Assembly (NCBI GenBank): GCA_964434385.1
Contig: CAYSUW010000019.1
Location: 1 to 21,527, forward strand
Direction of reading: 5' to 3'
DNA length: 21,527 nucleotides
DNA from: GCA-002700125 sp964434385
GTDB lineage: Bacteria > Chloroflexota > Dehalococcoidia > Lucifugimonadales > Lucifugimonadaceae
Made by a program: the position numbers and the translations under genes. A model generated the notes under the pieces. It searched no databases. It saw nothing but the letters and a program-made list of their open reading frames with translations, and had not been told where the DNA came from. Shown here piece by piece: positions 6,362 to 15,016 of the stretch (positions within the stretch are counted from its first letter, which is position 1; every line of letters starts with the position of its first letter).

Positions 6362-7489
6362 ATGCCTAAAACAGGTTTGTCAGCAGTACTATTTGATAGA
6401 GAAGATCCAAAAAATAAATGGGAATTAGAAGAATTACCTTTACCTGAGACTGAAGATGATGGGATTTTAATTAGGATACAAGCTGCGGGTATATGTGGAT
6501 CTGATCTACACGTTTGGAGAGGAGATGGAAAAAATCCTAATGATCCTAAAGAGGACCCAAAAACTTTGGGTCACGAAATGATGGGAACAATATACAAAAT
6601 GGGCAGAAACATAAAATTTGACTCATTAAGGAATTCTTTAAAGGAAGGAGATAGAGTGATATTCCCATATTTTTTCCCCTGCACGAGTTGTTATAATTGC
6701 ATTAGAGGAGAATTTGGAGCATGTAAATTCCGATCTAGAAAAATGTACCATGAATGGAAGTATTGCAACTCAGGTTTCTCCCAATATTATTACTTGCAAC
6801 CTTCACATTTTATATTTAAAGCTCCTAAAGAACTTTCTGACAACACACTAGTTTCCCTTAATTGTGCCCTAGCGCAAGTAATAGAAGCTTTTAATGTAGC
6901 TAAAATAGATTTTGGTGACAATGTGGTTATTCAAGGTGCAGGAGGATTAGGAATTTACGCTACTGCAGTAGCACGAGAAATGGGAGCGAATAAAGTAATA
7001 GTAATAGATGGACATGAATCTAGACTGAAATTAGCTAAGGAGTGTGGAGCAAGTGATACAATAAATATTAATGAAGTTTCCATACCAGAAGAGAGAATTG
7101 AACTAGTCAAAGACCTTACAGACTCCATTGGCGCAGATTCTGTGATGGAACTAGTAGGTTTTCCAGCAGTTTTAGAAGAAGGTATAAAAATGTGCAGAAT
7201 GAGGGGTAAATATTTAGAAATAGGAAGCATTTCGCCCAATAACATGATTAATATAGATGCAAATTATTTAGTCACTAATCAAATAAGATTATTATCTTTC
7301 CAACATTATGATCCTTGGGTAATCCCCAATGCAGTAAAATTCTTAGAAAGAACTAAAAATAAATTTCCTTTGAATAATCTAATTTCTCATCAATTTCCCC
7401 TTTCAGATATAAATACCGCATTTCAGAAATCAGATTGGACTTCAAAAAATCAAAATTCAGAAATTACCAGAGCAATAATCAATCCTTGA
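6362..7489 (+). CDS. Zinc-dependent alcohol dehydrogenase (MDR family, 375 aa)
   Basis: Medium-chain dehydrogenase with both zinc sites. Catalytic zinc ligands: Cys45 (AGICGSD) and His71-Glu72 (LGHEMMG). Structural zinc ligands: Cys107, Cys110, Cys113 and Cys121 (PCTSCYNCIRGEFGAC). The Rossmann motif GAGGLG lies in the VVIQGAGGLGIYATA stretch and the following strand ends VIVIDGHESR, where Asp favours NAD. It oxidises an alcohol or polyol to the carbonyl in the cytoplasm; the substrate is not evident, but the position directly ahead of glycolate oxidase-type genes (25 nt gap, same strand) suggests a hydroxyl-bearing catabolic substrate. The extra residues between the catalytic motif and GHE (WRGDGKNPNDPKEDPKT) recur in uncharacterised MDR groups. 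First gene of a likely five-gene operon. Confidence 0.9.
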   Translation: MPKTGLSAVLFDREDPKNKWELEELPLPETEDDGILIRIQAAGICGSDLHVWRGDGKNPNDPKEDPKTLGHEMMGTIYKMGRNIKFDSLRNSLKEGDRVIFPYFFPCTSCYNCIRGEFGACKFRSRKMYHEWKYCNSGFSQYYYLQPSHFIFKAPKELSDNTLVSLNCALAQVIEAFNVAKIDFGDNVVIQGAGGLGIYATAVAREMGANKVIVIDGHESRLKLAKECGASDTININEVSIPEERIELVKDLTDSIGADSVMELVGFPAVLEEGIKMCRMRGKYLEIGSISPNNMINIDANYLVTNQIRLLSFQHYDPWVIPNAVKFLERTKNKFPLNNLISHQFPLSDINTAFQKSDWTSKNQNSEITRAIINP

Positions 7490-7514
7490 TAATTAATTAA
7501 AATCGTCTATTAAA

Positions 7515-8972
7515 ATGCTAAAGAATGATCTTGTAAAAAAATTAATCCTAATTGTTGGAAAAGATTATGTTTTATACAAAAAAGAAGACCTCTTAACATA
7601 TGAGTATGATGGCTCAATAGATAAGAATGAGCCTTTTCTAGTAGTGGCTCCAAAAAACGAAAAAGAAGTATCTCAAATATTAAAATTATGTTTTGAAAAT
7701 AATATCCCTGTTATGCCTAGAGGAGCCGGAACCAGTTTATCAGGAGGTGCTATTCCTCTAGAAAAATCAATTAGCTTAACAATGTCTAGATTAAATAAAA
7801 TCATAGATATAGATCCCATTAATAAAATAGCAACAGTAGAGCCAGGAGTGGTTAACATAGATTTGTCTATAGAGGCTTCAAAATACAATCTATATTATGC
7901 TCCTGATCCTTCTTCACAAAAAGTCTGTACGATTGGTGGTAATGTAGCAGAAAATGCTGGAGGACCACATTGTTTATCTGCAGGAGTAACCACTAATCAT
8001 GTCCTAGGGCTAGAAATTGTTAGTATAAATGGCAACATAGCTTGGATAGGTGGTCAAACAAATGAAAATCCTGGGTATGATTTAAGATCTATATTCATAG
8101 GCTCAGAAGGAACTCTAGGAATTACTACTAAAATTTGTGTAAAACTACAAGATACACCTAAACATTATTACACTATTGCTGCATCTTTTAATTCAATGGA
8201 TGAAGCATGTGATACAACCACTGAAATAATTGGAAAAGGAATTATTCCAGGAGCTTTGGAGATTATGGATAGAACCACTTTAGATGCAGTAGAACCTGTA
8301 TATAATCCTGGTTATAATCCGGAAACAAAAGCAGTTTTAATTGTTGAAGTTGAAGGGTTCAAAGAAGATATTGAAGAGCAAATATCAATCATAAAAAACA
8401 TTTGCACCTATAATCACTCTACCGATATCAGAACAGCTAATGATCCTAAATCTAGAGAAGAACTATGGAAAATTCGTAAGGATGCAATTGGAGCTATGGG
8501 AGTATTGGCTCCCAACTATTACCTTGTGGATGGAGTTGTTCCTAGAACAAAACTTAAAGAGGTAATGCAAAAAATCGACAATATAAGCCATGAGTTTAAT
8601 TTAACAATTGCAAATGTTTTTCATGCTGGAGATGGAAATCTTCATCCTTGTATTCTTTTTGATGAGAGAAAAAAAGGGGATGTACAAAAAGTTATTGAAG
8701 CAGGAGGACAAATATTAAAAATTTGCGTAGATGCTGGAGGGGCATTATCTGGAGAACATGGAATTGGAATTGAAAAACAATCCTATCTACCATGGGTATA
8801 TTCTCCTGAAGATATAGATATGATGCAAAAAACAGTAGATGCTTTCACATTGGATACCAGACTTTTAAATCCTGGAAAAATTTTTCCTCCTAAAATACCA
8901 TTTCATGGATCTGCATTTGGAGCCCAAAATAATATAGTTATAAATAAAACTGGTGGCAATGAAATAATATGA
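7515..8972 (+). CDS. glcD: Glycolate/D-lactate oxidase catalytic subunit, FAD-linked (GlcD type)
   Basis: 485 residues, normal GlcD length. The PCMH-type FAD domain starts near residue 40 and carries PRGAGTSLSGGA (68-79) and GGNVAENAGGPHCL (141-154). The C-terminal FAD-oxidase domain carries HAGDGNLHP (370-378) and GGALSGEHGIG (408-418), with His370, His377 and His415 as the usual metal/substrate histidines, and ends LDTRLLNPGKIFP. The enzyme oxidises a 2-hydroxy acid (glycolate or D-lactate in known members) and hands electrons through GlcE/GlcF toward quinone. Start ATG at 7515 lacks a Shine-Dalgarno. The last four bases ATGA are shared with the glcE start, typical of translational coupling. 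It could serve another D-2-hydroxy acid. Confidence 0.92.
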   Translation: MLKNDLVKKLILIVGKDYVLYKKEDLLTYEYDGSIDKNEPFLVVAPKNEKEVSQILKLCFENNIPVMPRGAGTSLSGGAIPLEKSISLTMSRLNKIIDIDPINKIATVEPGVVNIDLSIEASKYNLYYAPDPSSQKVCTIGGNVAENAGGPHCLSAGVTTNHVLGLEIVSINGNIAWIGGQTNENPGYDLRSIFIGSEGTLGITTKICVKLQDTPKHYYTIAASFNSMDEACDTTTEIIGKGIIPGALEIMDRTTLDAVEPVYNPGYNPETKAVLIVEVEGFKEDIEEQISIIKNICTYNHSTDIRTANDPKSREELWKIRKDAIGAMGVLAPNYYLVDGVVPRTKLKEVMQKIDNISHEFNLTIANVFHAGDGNLHPCILFDERKKGDVQKVIEAGGQILKICVDAGGALSGEHGIGIEKQSYLPWVYSPEDIDMMQKTVDAFTLDTRLLNPGKIFPPKIPFHGSAFGAQNNIVINKTGGNEII

Positions 8973-10231
8973 TAATTAACGAGCCTCTAATTGTAGATGG
9001 AATAAAACCCGATACAATCAAAATACCTGAAAATATTCAAGAATGTTCAAGTATTATCGAAGATTCAAATATTAACAAAACAGGTATTGTAGTTTTTGGT
9101 GGAAAAACAAGATTAAATTTTGGTAATATTCCTACAAAATTCAACTTAGCTTTAGGAACAACAAAATTAAATACTATCATTGATTATGAACCTAGAGATT
9201 TAACGATAGTAGTAGAATCTGGAATAACAATTAAATCACTCAATGATATTTTAATAAAAGATGGATTATCATCATGGTGCTATCCTCCTAATTCTGAAAT
9301 AGCTACATTAGGAGGAACATTAGCTTCAAATACATTTGATCCTTTCAGATCACAATTTGGGGGATTAAGAGAAAATATTATAGGAGCAAAATTTATTAGA
9401 GGTGATGGGAAAATAATAAAAAGTGGTGGGAAGGTTGTTAAAAATGTTCAAGGATTTGATCTTCACAGAATACATGTAGGAGCATTAGGAACATTAGGTA
9501 TAATTTCAGAGGTGTCATTAAAATTGGCTCCCCTACCAAAGAATTTCTGTACCATTTCATGTGAATTCGAAAATTTTATATCTCTCAAACAAGCATATGA
9601 AAAAATTTTAACTGCCAATATTTCACCAGATATTTTATCTATTCATGTTGGAAAAGGTTCAGAGTTTCTACATTACCCTCATAATTATTTAATCAAAAAT
9701 CTTCAAAAAAAATATCGCCTAATATGTGTGATTTCAGGAACCAAATTATCAGTAGAAAAAAGAAAAGATAAGTTAAATATTCTAATAGACAATAAAAATA
9801 TCAATTTTGAAGAAATTTTTATTCCTAAATTTCATAACAATTCTAATTTTTCTGAAGAAATATTAATTAGGACTTCAATAAAAACCACAGATGCTATAAA
9901 TGTAATAACAGAATTAAATAATCTAAACGATAATTCATTTAATATATCAACTGTTTTTCATTCTCATTTTGGGACTTTATTTGTTGAAATAAAAGAAAAG
10001 AATTCAATTAATAAAGACATTGAAATTTTGAAGAATTTTATTCAAAAAATTACAAACCTTATTAAACATAATAATTCTAATCCAGTCATTGAAAACTGTA
10101 GTTTAGAATTAAAAAAAGTTTTTGATGTATTTGGCGATCTAAAATCAGACTTCTTTATCATGAAGAACCTAAAAAAAGTTTTTGACCCAAATAATTTACT
10201 TAATCCAGGAAGATTCATAGGAAAACTGTAA
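8969..10231 (+). CDS. glcE: Glycolate oxidase FAD-binding subunit (GlcE type)
   Basis: 420 residues with one FAD-binding type 4 domain in the first half: GGKTRLNFGN near 44-53, ATLGGTLASN near 110, KSGGKVVKNVQGFDLHR and GALGTLGIISEVSLKLAPLP. The second half is weakly conserved and Asn/Lys-rich, ending FDPNNLLNPGRF, the family ending. GlcE is the accessory flavin subunit required with GlcD and GlcF. It overlaps glcD by ATGA and its TAA shares an A with the glcF ATG at 10231, so the three are almost certainly translated together. At 420 residues it is longer than the roughly 350-residue enterobacterial GlcE because of the C-terminal half. Confidence 0.88.
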   Translation: MIINEPLIVDGIKPDTIKIPENIQECSSIIEDSNINKTGIVVFGGKTRLNFGNIPTKFNLALGTTKLNTIIDYEPRDLTIVVESGITIKSLNDILIKDGLSSWCYPPNSEIATLGGTLASNTFDPFRSQFGGLRENIIGAKFIRGDGKIIKSGGKVVKNVQGFDLHRIHVGALGTLGIISEVSLKLAPLPKNFCTISCEFENFISLKQAYEKILTANISPDILSIHVGKGSEFLHYPHNYLIKNLQKKYRLICVISGTKLSVEKRKDKLNILIDNKNINFEEIFIPKFHNNSNFSEEILIRTSIKTTDAINVITELNNLNDNSFNISTVFHSHFGTLFVEIKEKNSINKDIEILKNFIQKITNLIKHNNSNPVIENCSLELKKVFDVFGDLKSDFFIMKNLKKVFDPNNLLNPGRFIGKL

Positions 10232-11544
10232 TGAACTCTCAGAAAAATTTAAATAAAGGAGGGTTTCAAACTCAGTTCGCACCTTCAGAAGAAGATCTCT
10301 ATAAATGTGTTCATTGTGGTTTTTGCTTAAATGTTTGTCCAACTTACAAAGTGACAGGCTTAGAAACAGAATCACCAAGAGGAAGAATTGCTTTAATGAA
10401 AGCTGTACATGAAGAAAGAACTCCTATTACTAAGTCAATAATCAAACACTGGGAACTTTGTCTCCAATGTAGAGCATGTGAAACAGCATGTCCATCAGGT
10501 GTTCCTTACGGAAAATTAATGGAAGATGTAAGAGCAGAATTAAAAACAAGGAAATTAACTAGAACTTTTTTTCAGGATTCTGTAAAAAATATTGTATTAA
10601 ATCTACTCTTCCCAAAATTATTTTTTCTAAAGATATTAATTTTATTTCTAAGAATTTATAGAATCTTAGGTATAAATTTTGTTGTAATTAATTTTGTTAA
10701 ATTTAAATTTATTCCAAATAAATTAAAAATCATATTTACTTCATTACCTATTCCTACCGAAAAACCTTTTAAAGGTAAAGGAAAAAATTTCTCTCCTCAC
10801 AAAGAACCCATTTACACAGTAGGATTACTATCAGGTTGTATTATGCCTTTAGTCCATGGAAACACTATGAACGCAACCATCAGAGTATTAAATAAAAATC
10901 TAGTAAACGTAATTATCCCATCAAATCAAGGATGTTGTGGAGCACTAAATATACATAATGGAGATATCAATAATTCTTTAGACATGGCAAAAAGAAATAT
11001 AGATTCATTTTTAGATTCAAAAATAGATTTCATAATTGTAGCATCAGCAGGTTGTGGGACTGCAATGAAAGAATACAAGGATATTTTAAAAGATGATCAA
11101 GGATATTTTGAAAAAGCACTTGAAGTATCAAATAAAACAAAAGATCTTTATGAATTTCTATCAATGATTAATTTAGAGAAACCTACTGTTCCTATTAATA
11201 AAAAAATCGTTTACCAAGATCCATGTCATTTGATTAATGCTCAAAATATTTCTGAAGAGCCAAGGAAGATTATCAATATGATCCCAGGAATTCAATTTAG
11301 TGAAATAAAGAATCCTACAACATGTTGTGGATCTGCAGGTACATACTCATTGTTTGAGCCAAAAATTTCTAATCAGGTTACGAAAAATAAAGTTGAAGAT
11401 ATTATGGAAAACAATCCTCAAATTATAGCTACGGGAAACCCAGGATGTGCAATGCAATTGAAAAATTACCTAGAAAACATTAACTCAGACATTGAAGTAA
11501 AGTATGTAGTAGAATTACTTGATAAATCATACACATACAACTAA
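10231..11544 (+). CDS. glcF: Glycolate oxidase iron-sulfur subunit (GlcF type)
   Basis: 437 residues. Two 4Fe-4S ferredoxin motifs: Cys26, Cys29, Cys32, Cys36 (CVHCGFCLNVCP) and Cys77, Cys80, Cys83, Cys87 (CLQCRACETACP). Two CCG cysteine-rich domains follow: SGCIMP to NQGCCGALNIHNG, and DPCHL to TTCCGSAGTYSLFEP, with NPGCAMQL closing the second. A hydrophobic stretch around 120-150 may contact the membrane. The subunit accepts electrons from the GlcD/GlcE flavins and passes them on, probably to quinone; CCG domains bind noncubane or cubane clusters in heterodisulfide reductase and LutA relatives. Start ATG overlaps the glcE stop by one base. Followed after 15 nt by an SDR gene. Confidence 0.9.
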   Translation: MNSQKNLNKGGFQTQFAPSEEDLYKCVHCGFCLNVCPTYKVTGLETESPRGRIALMKAVHEERTPITKSIIKHWELCLQCRACETACPSGVPYGKLMEDVRAELKTRKLTRTFFQDSVKNIVLNLLFPKLFFLKILILFLRIYRILGINFVVINFVKFKFIPNKLKIIFTSLPIPTEKPFKGKGKNFSPHKEPIYTVGLLSGCIMPLVHGNTMNATIRVLNKNLVNVIIPSNQGCCGALNIHNGDINNSLDMAKRNIDSFLDSKIDFIIVASAGCGTAMKEYKDILKDDQGYFEKALEVSNKTKDLYEFLSMINLEKPTVPINKKIVYQDPCHLINAQNISEEPRKIINMIPGIQFSEIKNPTTCCGSAGTYSLFEPKISNQVTKNKVEDIMENNPQIIATGNPGCAMQLKNYLENINSDIEVKYVVELLDKSYTYN

Positions 11545-11559
11545 ATGATAGGATAAAGA

Positions 11560-12351
11560 ATGAATTTAGATTTAAATGGAAAAACAGCACTTATTACTGG
11601 AGGAAGTGACGGAATAGGTAAAGCTACAGCTACCATTTTAGCCAGTGAAGGATGTAAAGTTGCAATTTGTGCTAGAGGTTTAGAGAAACTAAAAAATACA
11701 CAAAAAGAAATCTTAGAAAAAACTGGTAACAAAATTGAAATTTTCCCAACTGACGTTCGTAAAGAATCTGATGTAAAAGAAACTATCCAAAAAGTTATTT
11801 CTATCTTTGGCTCTATAAATATTCTTATAAATAATGCAGGAACATCTCATGCGAATTCATTTGAAAACACAGGAAATGAAATCTGGGAAGAAGATTTTTC
11901 ATTAAAAATATATGGAGCAATTTATACTTCTAGAGCCATAATTCCTCAAATGAAAAAAGAAAATGGAGGAGTAATAATAAATTTAACTACACCAGGAGGT
12001 AAAGCTTTTTCCGCAAATAAAATTCCTACTTCTGTATCTAGATCTGCTGGTATTGCATTAACAAAATCTATGTCAAAAGAATTAGCCTCATACAATATTA
12101 GAGTGAATACAGTATGTGTGGGATTAATAAAAAGTGGACAACATAAAACCAGATGGGAAGATTCAAAAAAAGATGGGAGCAATGCCTCATTAAATGAATT
12201 CTATGAAAATATGGGCAAAGATATACCTATGGGTAGAGTAGGGGAAGCTGAAGAAGTAGGATCTTTAATATCTTTTCTTTGCTCAGATAAAGTTGCGTAT
12301 ATTACCGGCGCATCTATAAATATAGATGGTGGCACTTCTCCTGTTGTTTAA
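11560..12351 (+). CDS. SDR-fold protein with degenerate catalytic triad (263 aa)
   Basis: The Rossmann half is normal: TGGSDGIG at 13-20, ICARG (Arg39, favouring NADP) and NNAG at 91-94; the C-terminus reads YITGASINIDGG. The active-site half is not. Where classical SDRs have Ser, Tyr and Lys, alignment through the following helix (SAGIALTKSMSKELA) gives Thr144, Thr157 and Arg161 (TSVSR instead of YxxxK). The nearby SDR at 3156-3917 retains all three, so the change is specific to this gene. It may bind NADP and ligand without classical hydride chemistry, or use other residues. A Shine-Dalgarno AGGA sits 6 nt ahead of the ATG. Last gene of the ADH-glcDEF operon; its TAA overlaps that of the convergent amidohydrolase gene. 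Confidence 0.82.
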   Translation: MNLDLNGKTALITGGSDGIGKATATILASEGCKVAICARGLEKLKNTQKEILEKTGNKIEIFPTDVRKESDVKETIQKVISIFGSINILINNAGTSHANSFENTGNEIWEEDFSLKIYGAIYTSRAIIPQMKKENGGVIINLTTPGGKAFSANKIPTSVSRSAGIALTKSMSKELASYNIRVNTVCVGLIKSGQHKTRWEDSKKDGSNASLNEFYENMGKDIPMGRVGEAEEVGSLISFLCSDKVAYITGASINIDGGTSPVV

Positions 12352-13520
12352 AAATCTAGAAATTTTCTTGTAGCCTCAATCATCACTCTTAAACCTACTT
12401 CAAGAGATTCCTCTGAAAAATCAAATTTTGGATTGTGATGTGGTCCTGCACCATCTTTTCTAGCTCCAATCAAAATATAACAGCCAGATGCTAATTTCAT
12501 AAACTCTGACATATCATCACCTACACTTATGGGATCAGCAACAATTACGTTCTCATTACCTACTACTCTTGCAGCAAAATTAGTCACTTCATTTGCCCAA
12601 GAAGTATTATTAACTACAGCCGGAGTCCCACTTACAATTTCTAATTTTGCTGTTCCACCAAATGAATTTGAAGTATTGATTATCAAATCTTTCAACCTGT
12701 TAATAATAGTTTTTCTTGTATTTTCATCATAAGACCTAATAGTTCCTTCTAATGTTACTTTTTCAGGAATAATGTTAGAAGCTGATCCTCCATTAAATTT
12801 TCCGAAAGTCAATACTCCCATTTTATTAGGAGAAATATTTCTACTTATTATTGTCTGAGCCATTAAGATAATACTTGATCCAATAACAACAGGATCTATA
12901 GTTGCTTCCGGTAATGCTCCATGACCTCCTTTACCAAATATTGTTATACGAAAAGAATCTGCACTAGCAAAAACAATATCTGGATTAACAGCAACTTTGC
13001 CTAATTCAATTTGATTCCAGATATGTAGTCCTAAAACTCTGTCAATTGTAATATTTCTAAAAAAATCGGAATCAATCATTTCTTTAGCACCTTGGATTAT
13101 TTCTTCTGCAGGTTGAAAAACAAGTACTACTTTCCCTTTTAAATGGATTTGATTATTAATTAAAAATCTAGCAACTCCCAAAAGAATACTTATATGACCA
13201 TCATGACCACAAGCATGCATGTTGTCATTTTCAGAACTAAAAAGTAACCCTGTTTCTTCAACTAAAGGCAACCCGTCTATATCAGCTCTTAACAGAATTG
13301 TAGGACCGGGAGTATTTCCTTCAATTACAGCAACAATACCTGTCTTACCAATACTATGAATATTCTCTATTCCAAATCTTTTTAGATAATTCTTTATTAA
13401 GTTACTAGTGTTGGTTTCTTGAAAACCCAATTCAGGAGTTTTATGAAATGTTCTTCTGAACTGAAGAATTTCTTCAGTAATTTCACCCGAAATATCCAAT
13501 AAATTATCGTTAAAGTTCAT
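12348..13520 (-). CDS. M20 family metal-dependent amidohydrolase/aminoacylase (390 aa)
   Basis: M20D-type amidohydrolase (hippurate/IAA-amino-acid hydrolase group). The metal ligands are visible: Cys104 and His106 in HACGHDGH, Glu139-Glu140 in FQPAEE, His166 in LGLHIW and a C-terminal His in GPHHNPKF. The dimerisation (lid) domain begins at SFRITIFGKGGHGALP. It hydrolyses N-acyl or N-aminoacyl bonds in the cytoplasm; no signal peptide is present. Substrate class is typically N-acyl amino acids, small peptides or conjugates. A Shine-Dalgarno (AGAAGG, 4 nt before ATG) overlaps the end of the upstream aminotransferase gene only 8 nt away, so the two form an operon, suggesting release of an amino acid followed by transamination. 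Confidence 0.88.
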   Translation of the reverse strand: MNFNDNLLDISGEITEEILQFRRTFHKTPELGFQETNTSNLIKNYLKRFGIENIHSIGKTGIVAVIEGNTPGPTILLRADIDGLPLVEETGLLFSSENDNMHACGHDGHISILLGVARFLINNQIHLKGKVVLVFQPAEEIIQGAKEMIDSDFFRNITIDRVLGLHIWNQIELGKVAVNPDIVFASADSFRITIFGKGGHGALPEATIDPVVIGSSIILMAQTIISRNISPNKMGVLTFGKFNGGSASNIIPEKVTLEGTIRSYDENTRKTIINRLKDLIINTSNSFGGTAKLEIVSGTPAVVNNTSWANEVTNFAARVVGNENVIVADPISVGDDMSEFMKLASGCYILIGARKDGAGPHHNPKFDFSEESLEVGLRVMIEATRKFLDF

Positions 13521-13528
13521 AAAACCTT

Positions 13529-14716
13529 CTAGATTAAATTCAATTCATGTAAAATTTCACCGAATAAATTAATGCCTTCTCTATTATTCTCTGGAGATTC
13601 ATAGGCAAAACATAATCTAGCACAATTATGGCCTAATCCTTCAGGAGAAAAACTTGGACCTGGAATAAAACCTACTCCCCTATCAAAAAATATATCTTGT
13701 AATTTCATTAAATTAATCTCTTCAGGCATGGTCAACCAAACATAACAACCACCTCCAGGTTGTGACCATTTAGCACCGATTCCTCCAAGATTTTCACCTA
13801 ATGCCCCAATCATAGCATTACATTTTTTTCTTAAAATTTCGCTAACATCAGATTTATGTTGATCCATATTTTTTATTAAAAATCCCTCTATAGCTAAAGA
13901 TACAAAATGACTAGATTGACTTGCTTTGAAACTAATCATCCTCTTCAATAAACTATTATCAGCAAGAACATAACCCATCCTTAAACCAGGGGCTAAAAGT
14001 TTAGAAAATGATGCAATATGGGTTACTAGACCTATTGTATCCAAAGATTTAAAAGAAGGTTGAGTATGCCCTTCAAATCTTAAATCAACATAACAATCAT
14101 CTTCCAACAATGGAATATTGTATTTTTCTGCTATTTTTAAAATCTTTATTCTTCGCTCTAATGGCAATGTAGAACCTGTAGGATTTTGAAATTCTGGAAT
14201 AGTATAAATATATTTGATTCTCTTTCCTTCTTTAATTAATTTTTTTACTAGGATTTCTAGTTCCTCAGGGATTAAACCGTTTTCATCAAGTTTAGAACCT
14301 ACTACGTCAGCTTTTGATCTTCTAAGTTGTCTCAATGTTCCTACATATACAAATTCTTCAGTAATCACTGTATCTCCTGGATCAGTTAATGATTGTATAA
14401 CTAAATTAATTGCCTCAGAAGATCCTTGAGTAATCATAATTTCATCAGGGGCAGAATCAATACCTCTATCTTGTCTTAGCTTCTCTGTAACTAATTCTCT
14501 AATTGACAAAGCACCCAAAAGATCCGGATAATATGCTAAATCTTTTCCCTCTCTCAACAAACCTTCCTTTAAACCCTCAAGCAAACCATCTAAAGGGATA
14601 GTTTCTGGAGGGGGATAAGCAACAGCAAAATCATATTTTGCGTGTAATGTTTTAGGAATTTCCGCCTCAATTGAAGATTTTGAAAAATAATTTTCAAAGT
14701 TGAATTTCTTATTCAT
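13529..14716 (-). CDS. PLP aminotransferase of the 2-aminoadipate/MocR-like group (395 aa)
   Basis: Fold type I aminotransferase related to LysN/2-aminoadipate transaminase and to the C-terminal domain of MocR regulators, but with no HTH domain. Landmarks: YYPDLLGALSIREL at 62-75, ITQGSSEAINL (95-105), EFQNPTGSTLP (175-185), EDDCY near 205-209, and the PLP lysine Lys239 in SFSKLLAPGLRMGYV with Arg246. The family transaminates branched, aromatic or 2-aminoadipate-type amino acids. A Shine-Dalgarno AGGGA lies 7 nt ahead of the ATG at 14716-14714. First gene of a two-gene unit with the M20 amidohydrolase, reading out of the 300-bp region shared with the sigma factor gene. The second aminotransferase in the window (3971-5146) belongs to a different subgroup. 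Confidence 0.87.
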   Translation of the reverse strand: MNKKFNFENYFSKSSIEAEIPKTLHAKYDFAVAYPPPETIPLDGLLEGLKEGLLREGKDLAYYPDLLGALSIRELVTEKLRQDRGIDSAPDEIMITQGSSEAINLVIQSLTDPGDTVITEEFVYVGTLRQLRRSKADVVGSKLDENGLIPEELEILVKKLIKEGKRIKYIYTIPEFQNPTGSTLPLERRIKILKIAEKYNIPLLEDDCYVDLRFEGHTQPSFKSLDTIGLVTHIASFSKLLAPGLRMGYVLADNSLLKRMISFKASQSSHFVSLAIEGFLIKNMDQHKSDVSEILRKKCNAMIGALGENLGGIGAKWSQPGGGCYVWLTMPEEINLMKLQDIFFDRGVGFIPGPSFSPEGLGHNCARLCFAYESPENNREGINLFGEILHELNLI

Positions 14717-15016
14717 TCGATTTCCCTGTTTATTTTTATAATCTGGAATTCAATCAATTTTAACTTTAAAAACTTTTACTTTCAAAAAAAATATACGATT
14801 TTTTGATTGATGAATTTTTTACTATTTATTTAATAATATCAGGAAGAAGTACGAAACATGTAATATGATCGAAAATATATTTACTAATCACGAACAATAA
14901 TTCTATAATAAATATTTTTTCGTAGCCAAAATAAGATGAAAACCCCAAAAACCTGTCATAAAATAAGATAATCGATAAAATTACATATTCGAGAATTCGA
15001 AGAAGAGGAACAAAGA
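14717..15016. promoter_or_regulatory. 300-bp divergent regulatory region upstream of the sigma factor gene
   Basis: No reading frame or RNA fold is recognisable here. It separates the divergent aminotransferase and sigma factor starts and is very AT-rich. A candidate plus-strand promoter has TATAAT at 14904-14909, 17 nt downstream of the weak -35 TTACTA (14881-14886), which would give a leader of about 100 nt. AAAAAAT-N5-ATTTTTT dyads and a patch with C runs (14943-14955) are the only other texture seen. Confidence 0.35.
14988..15001. promoter_or_regulatory. Operator-like dyad TTCGA-N4-TCGAA ahead of the sigma factor gene
   Basis: TTCGA (14988-14992) and TCGAA (14997-15001) are inverted arms 4 nt apart, abutting the Shine-Dalgarno-like AGAGGA of the sigma gene (TTG at 15017). 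Position suits control of the message or of translation; spacing and arm length resemble LexA-type boxes, but the sequence is not one I recognise. Confidence 0.25.
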
